A DNA stretch of 64,000 nucleotides from NCBI RefSeq assembly GCF_014805625.2, contig NW_023998452.1, positions 1,098,308 through 1,162,307 of the forward strand. The letters run 5' to 3'. A program made the translations under genes and the position numbers. The notes under the pieces are model-generated. The model was not told the DNA's origin. It worked only from the letters and a program-made list of their open reading frames with translations, and did no database searches. Positions 1 to 63,595 of this stretch are shown here, piece after piece (position 1 is the stretch's first letter; every line of letters begins with the position of its first letter). This DNA is from Glossina fuscipes (lineage: Eukaryota; Arthropoda; Insecta; Diptera; Glossinidae).

Positions 1-929
1 GCGAAACAATCCTAAAGAAGATTATTTGAATTTGATTCTTGGATACACTTTTCCGCCTTTTTTTAAGTGAAGGTTTGAGTTTGTCATAGATCCGAGAATG
101 GTGAAAATTATATAAGTAACTGATGGCTTCTATTTAAGCATACAATTACTAAAAGTGCACATATAATGAGGCGCAATATCCGTCCTACTTAAGCTTTATA
201 AAACTTGGCTTGCGTGATCATGTCAGCTAATTAAGTACGGGTAGCAATTAGTTCCAAATCAACATTTACTATAGAGTTAAGAAATCTAAAATTGAACAAT
301 TATATGTACTTTGTGTACGCGAACAAAGAGAACTTGCTTTTGCTATCTTGTGAGTATGAAATTATGGGTAATTTTCTGGATTTTATCTATGAAAGTCCAA
401 TTAATTTATTGAAACAACACTTTTGCATACATATTTTTGAAAAACTTTCGAATAATGATTACAATGCAGCAGCCGTTTTTCGTATAGAACCTCATTGATC
501 GTCCCGTTAATGTATGCCGCAAGTTCCTTTACAGGAACCTATTACCATAGGTTAAAGGATCTCTTATTATTATTTCGCCGCCTTCTTTTTTTCAGAGCAC
601 CAGACCGTGTCTGGCGTTATGAACACTTGATTCTTCAGATTGTCTCCCACTCGTATAGGTTGCGTCATCATAGGAACTACTTATGTCTCTCAAGTGATGG
701 CTAGGGGTATCAAATTAAATGTCTAAATAAATTAATATTCATGATATCTGCAAGATCCCTAAACGCATTGTCAATCTAAAATTTTATCCGTGTTTTTATT
801 CGATTATGATGGCCGTTAAAATAGTAGCATAAAGATTATACATTACTTTAGAAAAGCTTGAGCTTGTACTCTCCTGTAAACCAAAGGAAATTTTCCCATT
901 ACGTACCATATGAAATGCAATATATTCTG

Positions 930-1650
930 GCTCGTGGTCCTTTTATATGCCACGCCAAACGTCTATTGTCTAATCCGTTCATCTGCTTGTTTTGTTTATT
1001 CGTCTGTCTGTTCCGTTGTGCGTCTAAACTTCTACACTTCTAGGCGGCTACGTTTAGATTTGCATTTCTCATTTGTTCATTCTTTCGTTTGATTGACTAT
1101 TTACCCGTTATTTATTACCCGGCGAAAAATAACGCACTACTTGCCGCTAATACATCTATTGTGCGTCAGTGCTTATAGTTCTGCTGTCTGTTCATGCATC
1201 TGTACGTTCAGGCCTCTGTCTCTCCGTCATTTGCTAACTCATTTCTTCTGCTCAGTTGTTTGTCCGTCTTCCTATCTTTTTCGCTTTATCATAAATCTGC
1301 TATTCTGGTTTGTATGCAAACCTGATAACTACGCAACCCTACATCGCACTCTGCCTTACCACGTACGCATCACTAAATCGCGCTCAACCTTGATCCATGC
1401 AACGTTCTTCCTTTTATGTGTTCCCGATCAGTTTCATCGTGTGTATGTCCGTGCCACTGTCTCTGTCTTTGTCTAGCTGTTCGGTGTTCGGTTATCTTCC
1501 CTTTGTTCGTTCTTCTTGTTGGCAATATCTGTCCGCATTTATTTTGTTAAACCCATCCTATTTCCTATCCTTCGATCTACCAAACTCTCCGTTAGACCTC
1601 CCGAGGGCCCAGCCATATTTTCTCCGGCTTTTAAAAATTTCCAACTTTTA
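930..1650. repeat. degenerate pyrimidine-rich TCTG/TTCGT block
   Basis: The plus strand is enriched in short words such as CGTCTGTCTGTTC, TTCGTTC, GTCTGTTC and TGTCCGT, without an exact unit. It looks like a decayed tetranucleotide-type satellite. The bias makes several medium-length spurious frames rich in Ser, Phe, Leu and Cys. Similar blocks occur at 7560-8220 and 45060-45740. Confidence 0.4.
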
Positions 1651-3359
1651 AAATTGGAAACCGAAACTTGAAGCAAATTTCAACTTTACTAATTATCCGT
1701 GTGATCCGATTACAAAAGTGAAAGCACATAAGAAAACCAAAATTTTCAATACAATTTCACAATAACTTACGATGCTTAGTGGATAGCAAAGTTATCTCGA
1801 ATATTGAACTAGACTTGACTGAAAGTTCAGGTTGGTTAGACGACATCAACGATGAACGGCAAATTGTTCGTAACAACATTAAAAACACTTTTTAAAGCGA
1901 TTAAAATTTTATTACTACCACTTGAATCTTATCGGAAAATCGATTGCTTTTCGGTCAGTTAGGCCTGTCGTTAAAATTTGCATCGATACAGAGATCAAAT
2001 TCGAAGCTTAGTTTTTTGATTCGGTTCGATAGAACTCTATGCGATCTTGCAGTAAGATGACCCCGCTCCTTACTAGACGGACTTAGGCCCGTACATTATG
2101 TAACTTTCCGATTTAATTTTCACGTTTTCGCTGTTAAATAAATCAGGTTTGAAATTTTTTTAAAATTTGATTTATTTTTATTTTATATTTTAATACTTCG
2201 TCTATTTCTTTTTTCTTTAATAAAGATAAACTTAAATATTTTGTTTTGTGATTGCTTTTAAATTAAATGAATTTTTTTACAATAGTTTTTTATTTTTTAG
2301 ATTTTAACGTGTGACTACAATTATGTAATGTGTTTTCTTATTTAGTTATAAACGATATTATAGGCTCTTTTTTTCTTTTTCTGCAATGAATGCATATTTT
2401 TCAATTAGACTTTTGTATAATTACAATAAATAAATTTACAAATTTTAATAAACGATGATTCTACTATTGTTTACTAACATTTTGATATTCAAGTGTATAA
2501 AAATTAAATGCATATCTCTACAATTTACAGAATTTTATTATATCCACCATCACAATAATATGTTTGTATCGATGTCATGGTTAAAAAGCTGTGCAAGATA
2601 TTGTCGGACAAACAAATCATTATTCGCATTAACCACGACGGTCTTTTATGCGTTATGACTTGTCCACCGCGTAATTCTGGGCACTACAAAGACTTCTGCG
2701 TTCTTTTTTTACATAAAAGTTATGTGAAGAGAGTCATAATGGGAAAGAAGCTCGGAAGCAATTAAGTTGTAAGGCAAAGCGAACGTTGTGAGCATCATTG
2801 CGTATAAGTTACAGGCAGTTAATAGATGACGTTCTTATTGCATGTGTAGTATATATATATATAGATAAATTTAGAAATGTAAATACTAGACATGCAGGTG
2901 GGTGGGCAAGAAGATGATGGTGACGAAGTACGTCAGGCAAAGAAGTCTCAAAATCGATTTGCAATCGTCTATGATGGATATAAAATTTTCTGTTTTAAAC
3001 ATCAATATGCACTTATCTGTGATAGTTAGGTAGACGTGATCATAAATTTAGAGTAGGTGTAATAGTCTCTTCTGAAGCAAAATGTTTCTTTTTTCGTTTC
3101 ACTTGGATTTTTAAAAAATCTTATAAATTTTCATTAGATATGATCCGAAGTCTTAATGTAACTCGTTGGCTTATATGTTTTTTAAATGAGTGACCTTGAT
3201 GTTCAACCTTGAAGTTAACTTGCTCAAATTTTAAATAAAGCTTTAACTGCGGATTAAAGCAATCCTCACTTTCTAAATTTGCGATTAGCGCCTCTCTTTG
3301 CTTTAAAAAGTTAAATGACTTAATCATTTTCAAGCTGCTAATACGCTATAAAGTACCGT

Positions 3360-4340
3360 TTTGAATTATTTCACTTTAAACCTAAACGCCAATAAAAATT
3401 AGTTTTCAGTTAATAATGGCTTTAACGGTTGGACAAAGTTAAGCTTACAGTTCTTTCAACTTATCCTTAAAGTAAAATCCAAAAGTAATAAAGAATTTAC
3501 TCAGTTTCCAGTTAAGATCCATTTAAGATTTTGCTTACAAATTAGGCGAATTATTGCTGTAGGCACCTGTTCGGCAAAGATAAGATTAACCGCCGATTAA
3601 AGCTACATGTCATTTAGCAGCAAGTACAAGTTAAAATTGACCTACGGTATATTAATTGTCAGTTAAAATTTATATTTATATATAAATTTAGAGTTAAATT
3701 TTTTTTTAGATAGAAATAGGGAGATAGCGGCCATAGCTTAATGGGTGTGCGGCCAATCCGCAAGTGTTGTGACTTTATCAATTAATCACTGATTATAGCT
3801 ACGATCAAGGAACATCGTACTTGAGATTTCAATTCGCCAACAATGAGAGATAAATTGAAAGTTTAACTCGCACTTGAGGTTACGGTTAAATTTAACCTTG
3901 AATTTAAATTCGTGAATGTCTTCCTTTTTAGCGTACTGTTAAATAAAGTTCCACTTACAGTTTAGTAGTACGTCAGCTTAGCTTCAGTTTAATGGGCCAG
4001 TTAAGTCGAACCAAAGTTAATTCCTGATTGAAATCATTTCTTAGCTATCTGTTAGGGATAGTCAAAGTTAACTTTCTGTTAACTGTCAGTATTGACTGTT
4101 AGTACATTTGAACGTTACTCTTAACTGTCAGTTCATTTGAACAGTAACTTTAAACTCAACTGTAACTACGCAGTTACGTTACACTTAGCTGGAGCAGTTG
4201 AAGTTAACAAGCATTTAACTTAAAAATTCAAAACCATCTTTTAATTAATTTTAACCTCCAGGCAAAATTAAGGTTAATATTCCCTTAACTTAACTTAAAT
4301 GTTAACGTTAAAATTACCCTTTACAGTTTGAATGAATTCA
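3360..4340. repeat. TTAA/GTTAA-dense region
   Basis: A hand count gives about 40 TTAA tetramers in just under 1 kb, several times what the base composition would predict. Many occur in the context AGTTAA or TTAACTT. Near-repeats include 'TTAACTGTCAGT' and 'CATTTGAACAGTAACT'/'CATTTGAACGTTACT' around 4090-4160. I did not find clear terminal inverted repeats or coding capacity. It may be a decayed foldback or MITE-like element. Confidence 0.35.
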
Positions 4341-5404
4341 ATTAATTTAGGCTTTAATTCCCAATTTCATAACTTTGTTTAGATGATGAGTAAAATGTAA
4401 ATGAAATCTCAAAAAACATACTCTGGTAGTTCCGTTTGTAGCAACGTGGAAAGTATTCAGTTATCAAATCGTTATTTAAGTGAGAATTAACGAAGAAAGT
4501 TTTGCAAGAACACTAACTTGAACCATACACATTGACGATTAATGTTTACATTGAATTTTGAAATACGTAACTTTCAGTGAAAGGCATAGAAATGCCTTAT
4601 TTTCAAAACAGCTGTTTCTTTATTCACATCATTAACCAATAGTCGCCGATTTTAGGTGAAAACCTTTAGCTAAGAATCTCGTCTTCTATGGAAAACTCAC
4701 CGATATTTTATCTTTGTTTTTAAAAATTATTATATAGCTGTCACGACCATTACAAGCCGCACCTTTAAAGCTACTATTTCGTAATTTGCAACAAACAACT
4801 GTTTTTGAAATTGATAAGAATAGCTGTTGTGCAAATTGATAATCAGCTGTTATTTATTTGCATTTAATAGAAATCGATTAAGATGAAAATTGTCATAAGT
4901 TGTACGATTTTAGGCGAAAAATCTTAATCCATAGGTGGAACTACACTCAAGCAGTTAAGCAACTGTCGGCTAAACTCAATTGCAATTGTGTGAAAAAGTG
5001 AAAACGAAAAAAAGAACAAAAAATAAAATAATTTTGCTTCAAAGAAAATCACAATTATTTTTGCCGTGAACTGTGTGCCCATCATGTGCTTGTGCATACA
5101 AGCTACAGAGAGAGATTTGCTGCTATTTTAGTTTCATTTCAATGATATTTATAGGCTGTCGTCGACTATTTGCATTTGAACTTTTGCAGAAATTCTCTTC
5201 TTCTTCTTGCGTGAAACATATCTGAGCTTTGGCAACCGCAGTCGATGCACTTTCGTTTCTCTGTTTTGTTTGTTAAATAGTTGGACGTTGTATCGTTTTT
5301 AATGCCGACTGTTTTTTGTTTTGTGTGTTTGCATCGTTTCTGTTTTTTTTCTTGTTTTGTACAAAATTAATAAAAGTAGGCGTGGTTGGTTGTGTCACAT
5401 ATAC

Positions 5405-5406
5405 AC

Positions 5407-5437
<31 letters not shown>
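5405..5437. repeat. (AT)n microsatellite
   Basis: Alternating AT run just beyond the likely 3' UTR end. Confidence 0.9.
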
Positions 5438-5439
<2 letters not shown>

Positions 5440-5460
5440 TCAGTACAGTACAGTTATTTA

Positions 5461-6109
5461 CAATTCCTTTTTAGTCTAATTTATTTATTCAGTTTTTCTC
5501 TTTGTGTTTTAAATAAAATTTAACTAAAATATACATAAGTGTTGGTTTTTTCTTTTCTTTTCTTTTCGTTTTTTTTTTTTTTTATTATTGTATTTACAGT
5601 AGATTTCAAATAAATTCATGGTTTTTTGATTTATGGCATTTTTTTCTCGTTTTTCTTTTTCTGCTTTTTAAATACATTTAGTAAACGTTTTGCAATAATG
5701 AAAACAATTTTTTCTTTTTTTACTTCTCTTTTTCTTTTTTTTTTAATAAATTCATATGCAGATATGCAGATGCACACATATGTATGTATGTATGTATGTA
5801 CATAAATATTTTTATATATATTTATATAAGAAAAGTGAAAAAAAAAAATAAAATTAAATAAAATATATGTTTAAAAAAATTGCACATGATTATGTGGAAA
5901 AGTTTGTGTTGCATATGAAATACCACCACATTGATGATAATAACTGAACGCAGTTAGGAACGCAGTTTGGATGTCGTCAATCCAATGAAAAGTCTATCAG
6001 GAAGATTTGATAAAAATGGTTTGCTCTGACAATTGTGTGATTTGTGTGAAACATTGTTTGTTTCTGCGACTCAATTAAATAGATTATTATTTAAGTTATT
6101 ACCACTCCA
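5461..6109 (-). other. srp: probable srp 3' UTR
   Basis: The sequence after the TGA is very AT-rich, with no open frame. On the minus strand two overlapping AATAAA poly(A) signals lie at 5480-5489 (TTTATT twice on the plus strand), the best candidate end. A further TTTATT at 5580 and others below 4900 leave the end uncertain. The segment also holds a GTAT array (5779-5802) and TGTAAATA/TGTACATA PUF-like motifs at 5591-5598 and 5795-5802. A third such motif, at 5455-5462, falls just past the assumed end. The boundaries are inferred. Confidence 0.45.
5779..5802. repeat. (GTAT)n microsatellite
   Basis: About five TATG repeats inside the probable srp 3' UTR. Confidence 0.9.
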
Positions 6110-56689
<50,580 letters not shown>

Positions 56690-57199
56690 CTGTAAAGCAA
56701 AAAGAATAACACTTATAAGGTCAAAACTTATACAAAGCTAAAGTGTTATATGATTTGTTGCAGTCATGATGCCTTAAATCAATTATCAGTAACAATTTAT
56801 ATATGTATTTTGTGTAGGTTTTTGTCTGTTATCCGCACATATACTACACACAAATGTTCGAAAGTAAAAAGTGAGCCCTTTTGTTGTTTATATATAGTTA
56901 GTTATCTTCATACTACATACTTTTTTGTTTGAGATTTGGAAACCAGAAGCGTCCAAGATTTATAATAATAAATGGTGTTTAAAGCAAAATAAAACAACAT
57001 AAAAAATCGCCACAGTATGAATTGTATGCACACATATACACAGGCATAGCCATGAAAATACATTGACTTTAAGAGTAAAGAGGAAAAAAAAAAAAAATGG
57101 CGAGTGTTATAATTTATGACTGCCGCCGTCAGAACGCACCATTTGCTGCCGCTTGCAGCAGAAGCTCGATGATGCAATTGAATATATATGTGTGTATAA

Positions 57200-57239
<40 letters not shown>

Positions 57240-57250
57240 ATATATCTATA
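57200..57250. repeat. (TA)n microsatellite
   Basis: TA run with C interruptions, immediately 5' (in srp sense) of the candidate small exon. Confidence 0.95.
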
Positions 57251-57955
57251 TAAACATTTACATGTATATGTACGTATGTATGCATATCCATGTCAATGCA
57301 ACTATGTTAAGCCTAGAGCTGATAAGTTTAGGAACGATTTCCGTACAAAGTACTGGTGATCCTTAAAGCTTTCTTTTTTCTTTCTTATTTTTTTTTTATT
57401 ATTTTTTTGCATATCGCAGATTATTCGTTTACTTGCCGTCGTTTGTCGTCATAAATTGTTTAATTTGTATCATAAACAACCGCGTTAAACTTTGTCCTAA
57501 AGCCAAACAGATCGATCATGGTGCACCGGGCATCCATCGATCGTTGCTTATGCCCCAGGAATAAACGCAATAACAGTTTGATTGTCTTTACCGTAGCAGA
57601 TGTGGTAGAGACTTTACCGCCTTGAAAATAATGCCTTATCTGCCTCCTACCTCCTCCCTTCATTAGTTCTACAAACTAAGGCGTACTGTGTATTGTATAA
57701 GCGAAGTTAACATTTTATAAGCTGTAATTTAGCGAACACCAAGTGAGATTTATGTACATTCAAAAGTTACCATTTTTCGATCATAGTGTTGCATGCGCAT
57801 ACATAGGCACGTAAACAATATTGCACCAGCTCCTTGTCAAACAACTAGTGTAACGTCAGCATTACCAGCATCAGGTTATGTGCTTGTCAGCATTAATGTT
57901 CGCTGTATATATTGTATATATTCACAAGTAACTTGTACAGTGTGTTAACAAAATT

Positions 57956-58026
57956 TTTATCTTATCTCAAAAGCGATTTCCCTAAGAAATTAGAAAATAA
58001 GTTAAACTCTGAGAAGATAAGTATCT
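57956..58026. promoter_or_regulatory. cluster of GATA-factor motifs
   Basis: Within 71 bases: TTTATCTTATCT at 57956-57967 (two AGATAA sites on the minus strand), then AGATAAGTATCT at 58015-58026, an inverted AGATA/TATCT pair. It lies about 1.3 kb upstream of the first recognised srp exon. Autoregulation or input from another GATA factor is possible; the evidence is motif density only. Confidence 0.33.
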
Positions 58027-59103
58027 GAGAAAAAGAAGAAAAAACATTTAATTTTGTAATTTTTGAACAAAATTCCGAATTGTTTCCCACATTCACTTTA
58101 AATATCTCTAAAATCTGTAAGGCGAAGGTAATTAGGGCCCCTTGAGGTCACAAAAGTGTAGAAAAACTGTTTTGTTATTAAAGAATCCAGAGGAGCTTGG
58201 AAATGCTTTAAGAAGCCGAAATCGGGAATGTACACAAACTTAAACATACCTTTTAATCCTTAACACTAGTTCTTCTTCTTGTTTCTTTTAACTACAACCG
58301 TCTTGTCTTGTTCTTTTTTAACTATAATCGATTTTAGACATACATGTTTCATCGGCGAAAGACACTGTATTGCATTGCGTAAAATGTATGGCGAGGAACA
58401 CAAAATTAGCTGAAACAATGATAACAGATAATAGTCGCACAGATTACATTTCGATCCTTCAGTTGTTATCAGCAGCCTTTAGTGTTTCTCTTCTTATTAT
58501 AATGTTTTTCGTTTCTATAAATCGAATATCACTAAGCACTAGACTCGCTGATACCTAATTTTAGTGAGCAGAGGAGAGAAGAAAAGCCAAACCCGAAAAA
58601 ATAATTGAGCCAAAAGCAAGAGTTTATCCCCCCAATCCAATATTTCAAAAGGTCTTGATTTATTTTAGCTTATTTTAGAGAACTGTCTTGAAAAGGAATT
58701 GTATCACGATTCTTCATCAAGATTAAAATTTCTTCAAACGCCTAACCTTAATATTATTCGTACAATGATCTCATGTTTCAATGTCGTTTTGAACCAAAGC
58801 GTTTCTTTGAAACCTCTACAGTTTTGCGAAGATTGTTGCACTCACCATCACATTTGATCATTCGTTGATTCGATTTTAGGGAAAAGCCCTTGATAAAGAG
58901 TAAAGGAATAAGAAATTCGCTAATGAAAGTGCATTCATCTTTAAGGTCTCATTTATTTGTGGCTAAGAATCTTTTTTTCGATTCAGATTAAAATGCTTGG
59001 AAGTTTTCAGAAAGTGCTTGAATTCTTAGCTATTGTAAGTATTCAGTTCGCTTGTTTTCATTTTATTCTTTACGTTATTAAATACGGGAGAAAGGGAGAT
59101 ACG

Positions 59104-59200
59104 CACACACACACACACACACGCACACACACACACACATACACACAGGAGAAAGAGAAAGAAAGAAGGAAAGAAAGAGTGAGAGATTTAAAGTTTCAAA
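59104..59200. repeat. (CA)n followed by GA-rich tract
   Basis: CA array at 59104-59146, then GAGAAAGAGAAAGAAAG-type purine tract. Confidence 0.92.
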
Positions 59201-60431
59201 CTGATAAGGAAATCATGCATTAGTTATGCGGATTAAGAGGCTTCGAAGATCCACTTTTAATGGACATAGTTCGTTCCGTTTACTTCGGTAGTGATCAAAA
59301 CATCACTTTAGATGTATGTAAATTTTTGGTTGTTACAGTTTCGTAAAACTGTTATTGTTTAGTAAGAAATATAAGAACCTAACTGCATTTAATATATTGT
59401 TGTTGTGTATGTTTTTGTTATTATCATAATTGTAATTATGATTTATGCTGTGGTCTGTAACTTTTTCGTTTGTATTCTGTTTTCATTTTTAGCCTCCAGA
59501 TTACTAAAACTTTTTCTTTTTGCGTTATTGTTTTTTATTATTATTTATTTTTTTCTTTTTAAAGATCTACGCAAAACCAATGCGAACACGCACTGACATT
59601 TCGCAGTTAACTTTCCACCTGCAGGAACTGACAAAATGTTTGCCAAAAATATGTTCGCGAATGACATTCTCTTCCGTTCATGTTCAATTATCTTTAGTTG
59701 TTGTATTATGTGTTCTGCTTTAGATATTGATAACGTAATGTTCGTGTAAACATTGAACATTTCTTGAGTAAAGAAAAAGCAGGCAGGAGCAGCTATTAGG
59801 TGCTTTAGGCGAATTGTAACTACGCACTAAATGCTTAAGTTTCTAATGTTTTTACAAAAATGCTTTTTTTTTCATGTGTGCAAATTCTAAGCTACTCTTT
59901 GAAAACTGTAGCCTATATTCAGTGCTAGACTCAACGGTAGGAAAATGAGTTCTAAAATCTGCTTTGAAAAAGTGGCAAAGTGTTGGTCCTTTCGTCGACT
60001 ATTTTCTTGACACACAAATTTCAAGCAATAAGGCTGCACTACTCGGGCCAGACTCTATTCAATAACATTTTAAGCAGACTTGGCGATGTAGAAATGTGTC
60101 TTTAACGACGAACTTTTAAAGTGAAATTTTTGCAATGAACTATCACTTACTAAAGAATGTCGACGTAAGCGTTTCTACCTCCGTACCTGTGTGGCACCTT
60201 GCTGTAACAAAGAATGAGCGGCAGATAAGGTAATGTATTCGCCCGCACTTTTGTAAGGGCGTTATATGGGAAGTAACGACTTACAATTGATGGATTGTAG
60301 AATCTTTATGGCCTTAGCGGATAAATTCATATAAAAACCATGTTTGTCGTAAAGTAAAACATAAGCCTCTGTCAAATCTTATCAATTTGAATTGTTGCTT
60401 GAAGCTTGTTTGGTGGAGTGGAAGAGTCTGA

Positions 60432-60531
60432 NNNNNNNNNNNNNNNNNNNNNNNNNNNNNNNNNNNNNNNNNNNNNNNNNNNNNNNNNNNNNNNNNNNNN
60501 NNNNNNNNNNNNNNNNNNNNNNNNNNNNNNN
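60432..60531. other. assembly gap, 100 N
   Basis: Exactly 100 N, the conventional placeholder for a gap of unknown length. An upstream srp exon could be hidden here. Confidence 0.99.
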
Positions 60532-61017
60532 GTACCGAATTTATTTTAATTTTTCGCAACAAAAAATATACGCAAAAAACGAACAAAAACTTATTTCAAA
60601 ATCTCTTACTGTGTGATCTGTTGGAGATTTGCAAACGAAATGACAAATTTAATATACCGTCATACTTCAAGTGGAATGTAAAATATGATAAAAAGCGACT
60701 ACAACCATCAGTCATTGCGGAATTTTTTCATGTTTGAAATAAATTGGATGGATTGAATGGATGATCGTTCACATTCAGCACAAGCAGTACTCACTGTTCA
60801 CGTGAATAACGCGTTCGATCTGCATTCGAGATAATTCACATTTGATTATATTAATAACAGTTCTTTAGCCAATATTAAATGTACGTGTGGCTGATTATAG
60901 ATATTATGCATCGACAAAGACCAGACGGTTAGACGATTCGTGTAGCTTCTACAATGAATTTTGCTTTAGTTTCCCGTAAAAGCTGTACAAGTAACGTGGC
61001 GATGATTATATTATATA

Positions 61018-61058
61018 TCTACATATATATATATAAATATATATATATATATTTATGT

Positions 61059-61085
<27 letters not shown>
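61018..61085. repeat. (TA)n microsatellite
   Basis: Several TA runs with AAT and GTATG interruptions. Confidence 0.95.
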
Positions 61086-61089
<4 letters not shown>

Positions 61090-63564
61090 CGTGTGTGTGT
61101 AGATATAGGTACTGTGCTTTATATGCACACAAACACGTGTGGCATGACATGCTAGGCTTCTAGTAGCTGCAGGTGATGATGTAGATGTTGCTGTTGACGT
61201 AATTGTGTATGTGTTACTACGAGTTAAAATAAGCACAAATCAAATGCCACCACACTCCGGATATATTAAAGAATATATTAAAGTATACTAATATCAATGA
61301 TCTAAAAGACTTTTTAAATATATGCAAGCACGTAAGTGGAACTTAATCCTAGGCAGAGAAATTGAAAAAAAAAATTTAGAAGCATTTTGACTTTTTCTCG
61401 GAACTGCGGTGTGTATACAGCTCTTACGCACTTTTTAATTTGAAATTAGCAATTTTTACAGAACCATTTTCAAAACATTTTGCTTACATATTATCATTGT
61501 AAGTAAGCAAGTAAGGTGGCAGCTTAACAGCAGCATAGCTCCATAGCTGATTATGTGAAATTCAACGCATAATAAAGCATTATTCAATCGTGATTTCACA
61601 TGATTCTTATCGTACTGTAATCTTTAATAATACACATGATGACACGATGAAGGAACCGCATGTGCGCATGAGCATGTGCGCTTTACTTGAATTTTTATGA
61701 AAACTTTGAAAGGTATACAAATATGCATTAATAACATTACGCTTGACCTGATTCTTAGCATAATTCTAAAGCTTTAATTAAAACTCAACTAAAGCTTTGC
61801 AAACATGGGCTCACCCGATCGCTTTTGTTTATAATGCCAAAACATTTCCAGGTATTGCCAACTTTTATGCCGATAAAAGCGATAGTTTTTTCCGAAAGGT
61901 AATCGATTATTGTAAGTTTGATAAGTTCATGGATGGGTTGAATAATATGGATCGTAGGATTAAAAAGTTATTTTATGAACGCTTTCGAACTATATTAGCT
62001 TCTAAGAACGTTATTACGTACATTCCTTTTAGGATTTCCTCTTACCGCCGAGTCGGAACACGATTGGACCTAGCTATCGCCCCCGGTTCAGAATCTGATC
62101 TTAAAAAACGACCTTGAGAAAATCTTGAGTGCAGCGCCATTAGAACTGAGCTAAAAATTAATAACTTAATAGAGTCCCTTTCGACTAACTGTCTCCGTAT
62201 TATTTCGCTCACTTTGAATGTTTTTCCACATATATCCTGCATTGAAGTTCATAAGGCTATTGAAATCGCCTTTCTGCATAAGGCAAACAAAAATCATAGC
62301 GTGTTTTACTAGATAAAGTTTTGCAATCAACGAAATCATTTTTATGTCGAAATCGTTGTACATTACTCATGTCCGTATTGCTCTTGCTTATTGCTTGCTA
62401 TCTACCATTCTTCTTCTTTTCAGCGTCTAGTGATCGCTGCAGATCAAAAATGACTTATCGCAGTGGGTCAGATTAGAGAGAAGTTAACAAATGACTGGGA
62501 GGGGTTAGCTTCCTACACTTCCCATTGATCTGGCGGTCATCCTAACTAGCTAGCTAGCTTAGTCAGCTTTCGGAGCAGACCACTTTATTCATATTCTTCT
62601 CGCGATTAAAGTTGTCTCATCACGTTTCTTCTCGTCTGATATTGTGTTGGCACAACTCATTAAAATTTTCGCCATCTGCTATATCGTCCATCAATTCATA
62701 CACTTTAGTTTTCAAATCAAGCCAGATCGTTTTATTTATATTCCTATCGCGATTGAAATCGTTTCGCGTCTCTTACTTCCCGCGACCAATTCAAAACATT
62801 TCCACCAACTATTACTACTACTATGCGATTGGTTATTTTTTTAAAAATTAAACAACGTCAAAAAATGACTTTTGTCAGATAACCGAGGTATTTGGGATGG
62901 TGGTGCATCGCCGATCGCTGTATATATAATATATTAGCTAAGTTTTTTTATTCACTTACGCAATATGATTGAAATCATCTCTTCTCAATTAAAAACTTTT
63001 CCTCAAACGAGCGACAGCTGTCTCGGGGTCGACTAAAAATTCCTCCTGATTCACAGTCAAGCTGTTGGCTATCTCTGCATACATATATACGATATATTTT
63101 CTTATATGTCGACCGGGTTCGCTTACACAACTTTTCCACAAATGAGGAAAAACGGAATGGCGATCCACTAAAGACTGCCGCGATTAATGTAATGTTATAT
63201 TAAAAACAAATTTCATTCATCTTTGGTTTTGAAAAGAAAAATCCATCCATAGGCGACCAAAGAAAACCAATCTGTTGGCCACCTCTGTTAATGTATGCAT
63301 GCCTGAGCTTTAAAGTAACTCTGAGTGCAGGAAAAAGAAATCAATGGAAATTACAAAAACATACAACAAAACAAACATTTTTAATGATTTACAAAGCGCC
63401 TGCGTTCATGTTTGATTTAAATGGCAGATCAAAGCTTAACGTGCCGCCGTCGAACACATATTACAATTAAGGTACTTTATAAACGGGTCTTGGCGTTATG
63501 TCTGCAGGCCGCTATCGTTTTATATATTTATGTATATAAATACAGCCATACATATACAAGTACT

Positions 63565-63595
63565 CACACACACACACACACACACAAACACACAG
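63565..63595. repeat. (CA)n microsatellite
   Basis: CA array with one AA interruption. Confidence 0.95.

Larger units (their letters stand above)
1..5460. other. 3' flank of srp, no gene seen
   Basis: No convincing coding sequence on either strand; all open frames are short and compositionally unremarkable. Contents: a T/TCTG-biased degenerate block at about 930-1650, very AT-rich DNA at 2150-2450, and a TTAA-dense stretch at about 3360-4340. A tRNA-A-box-like sequence is at 3734-3745 (TAGCTTAATGGG) without a matching B box. An AT dinucleotide array is at 5405-5437. It is intergenic or, in part, a longer 3' UTR. Confidence 0.6.

Noticed and set aside
3734..3745. TAGCTTAATGGG, a perfect A-box match, considered as a tRNA or SINE
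   Set aside because: No B box at the right distance and no cloverleaf; the A box alone is too short to support an RNA gene.
61006..61236. Ser/Thr-rich minus-strand frame near 61150-61236 considered as a srp 5' exon
   Set aside because: Runs directly into a TA array, with no clear donor in the required phase; not distinguishable from chance.
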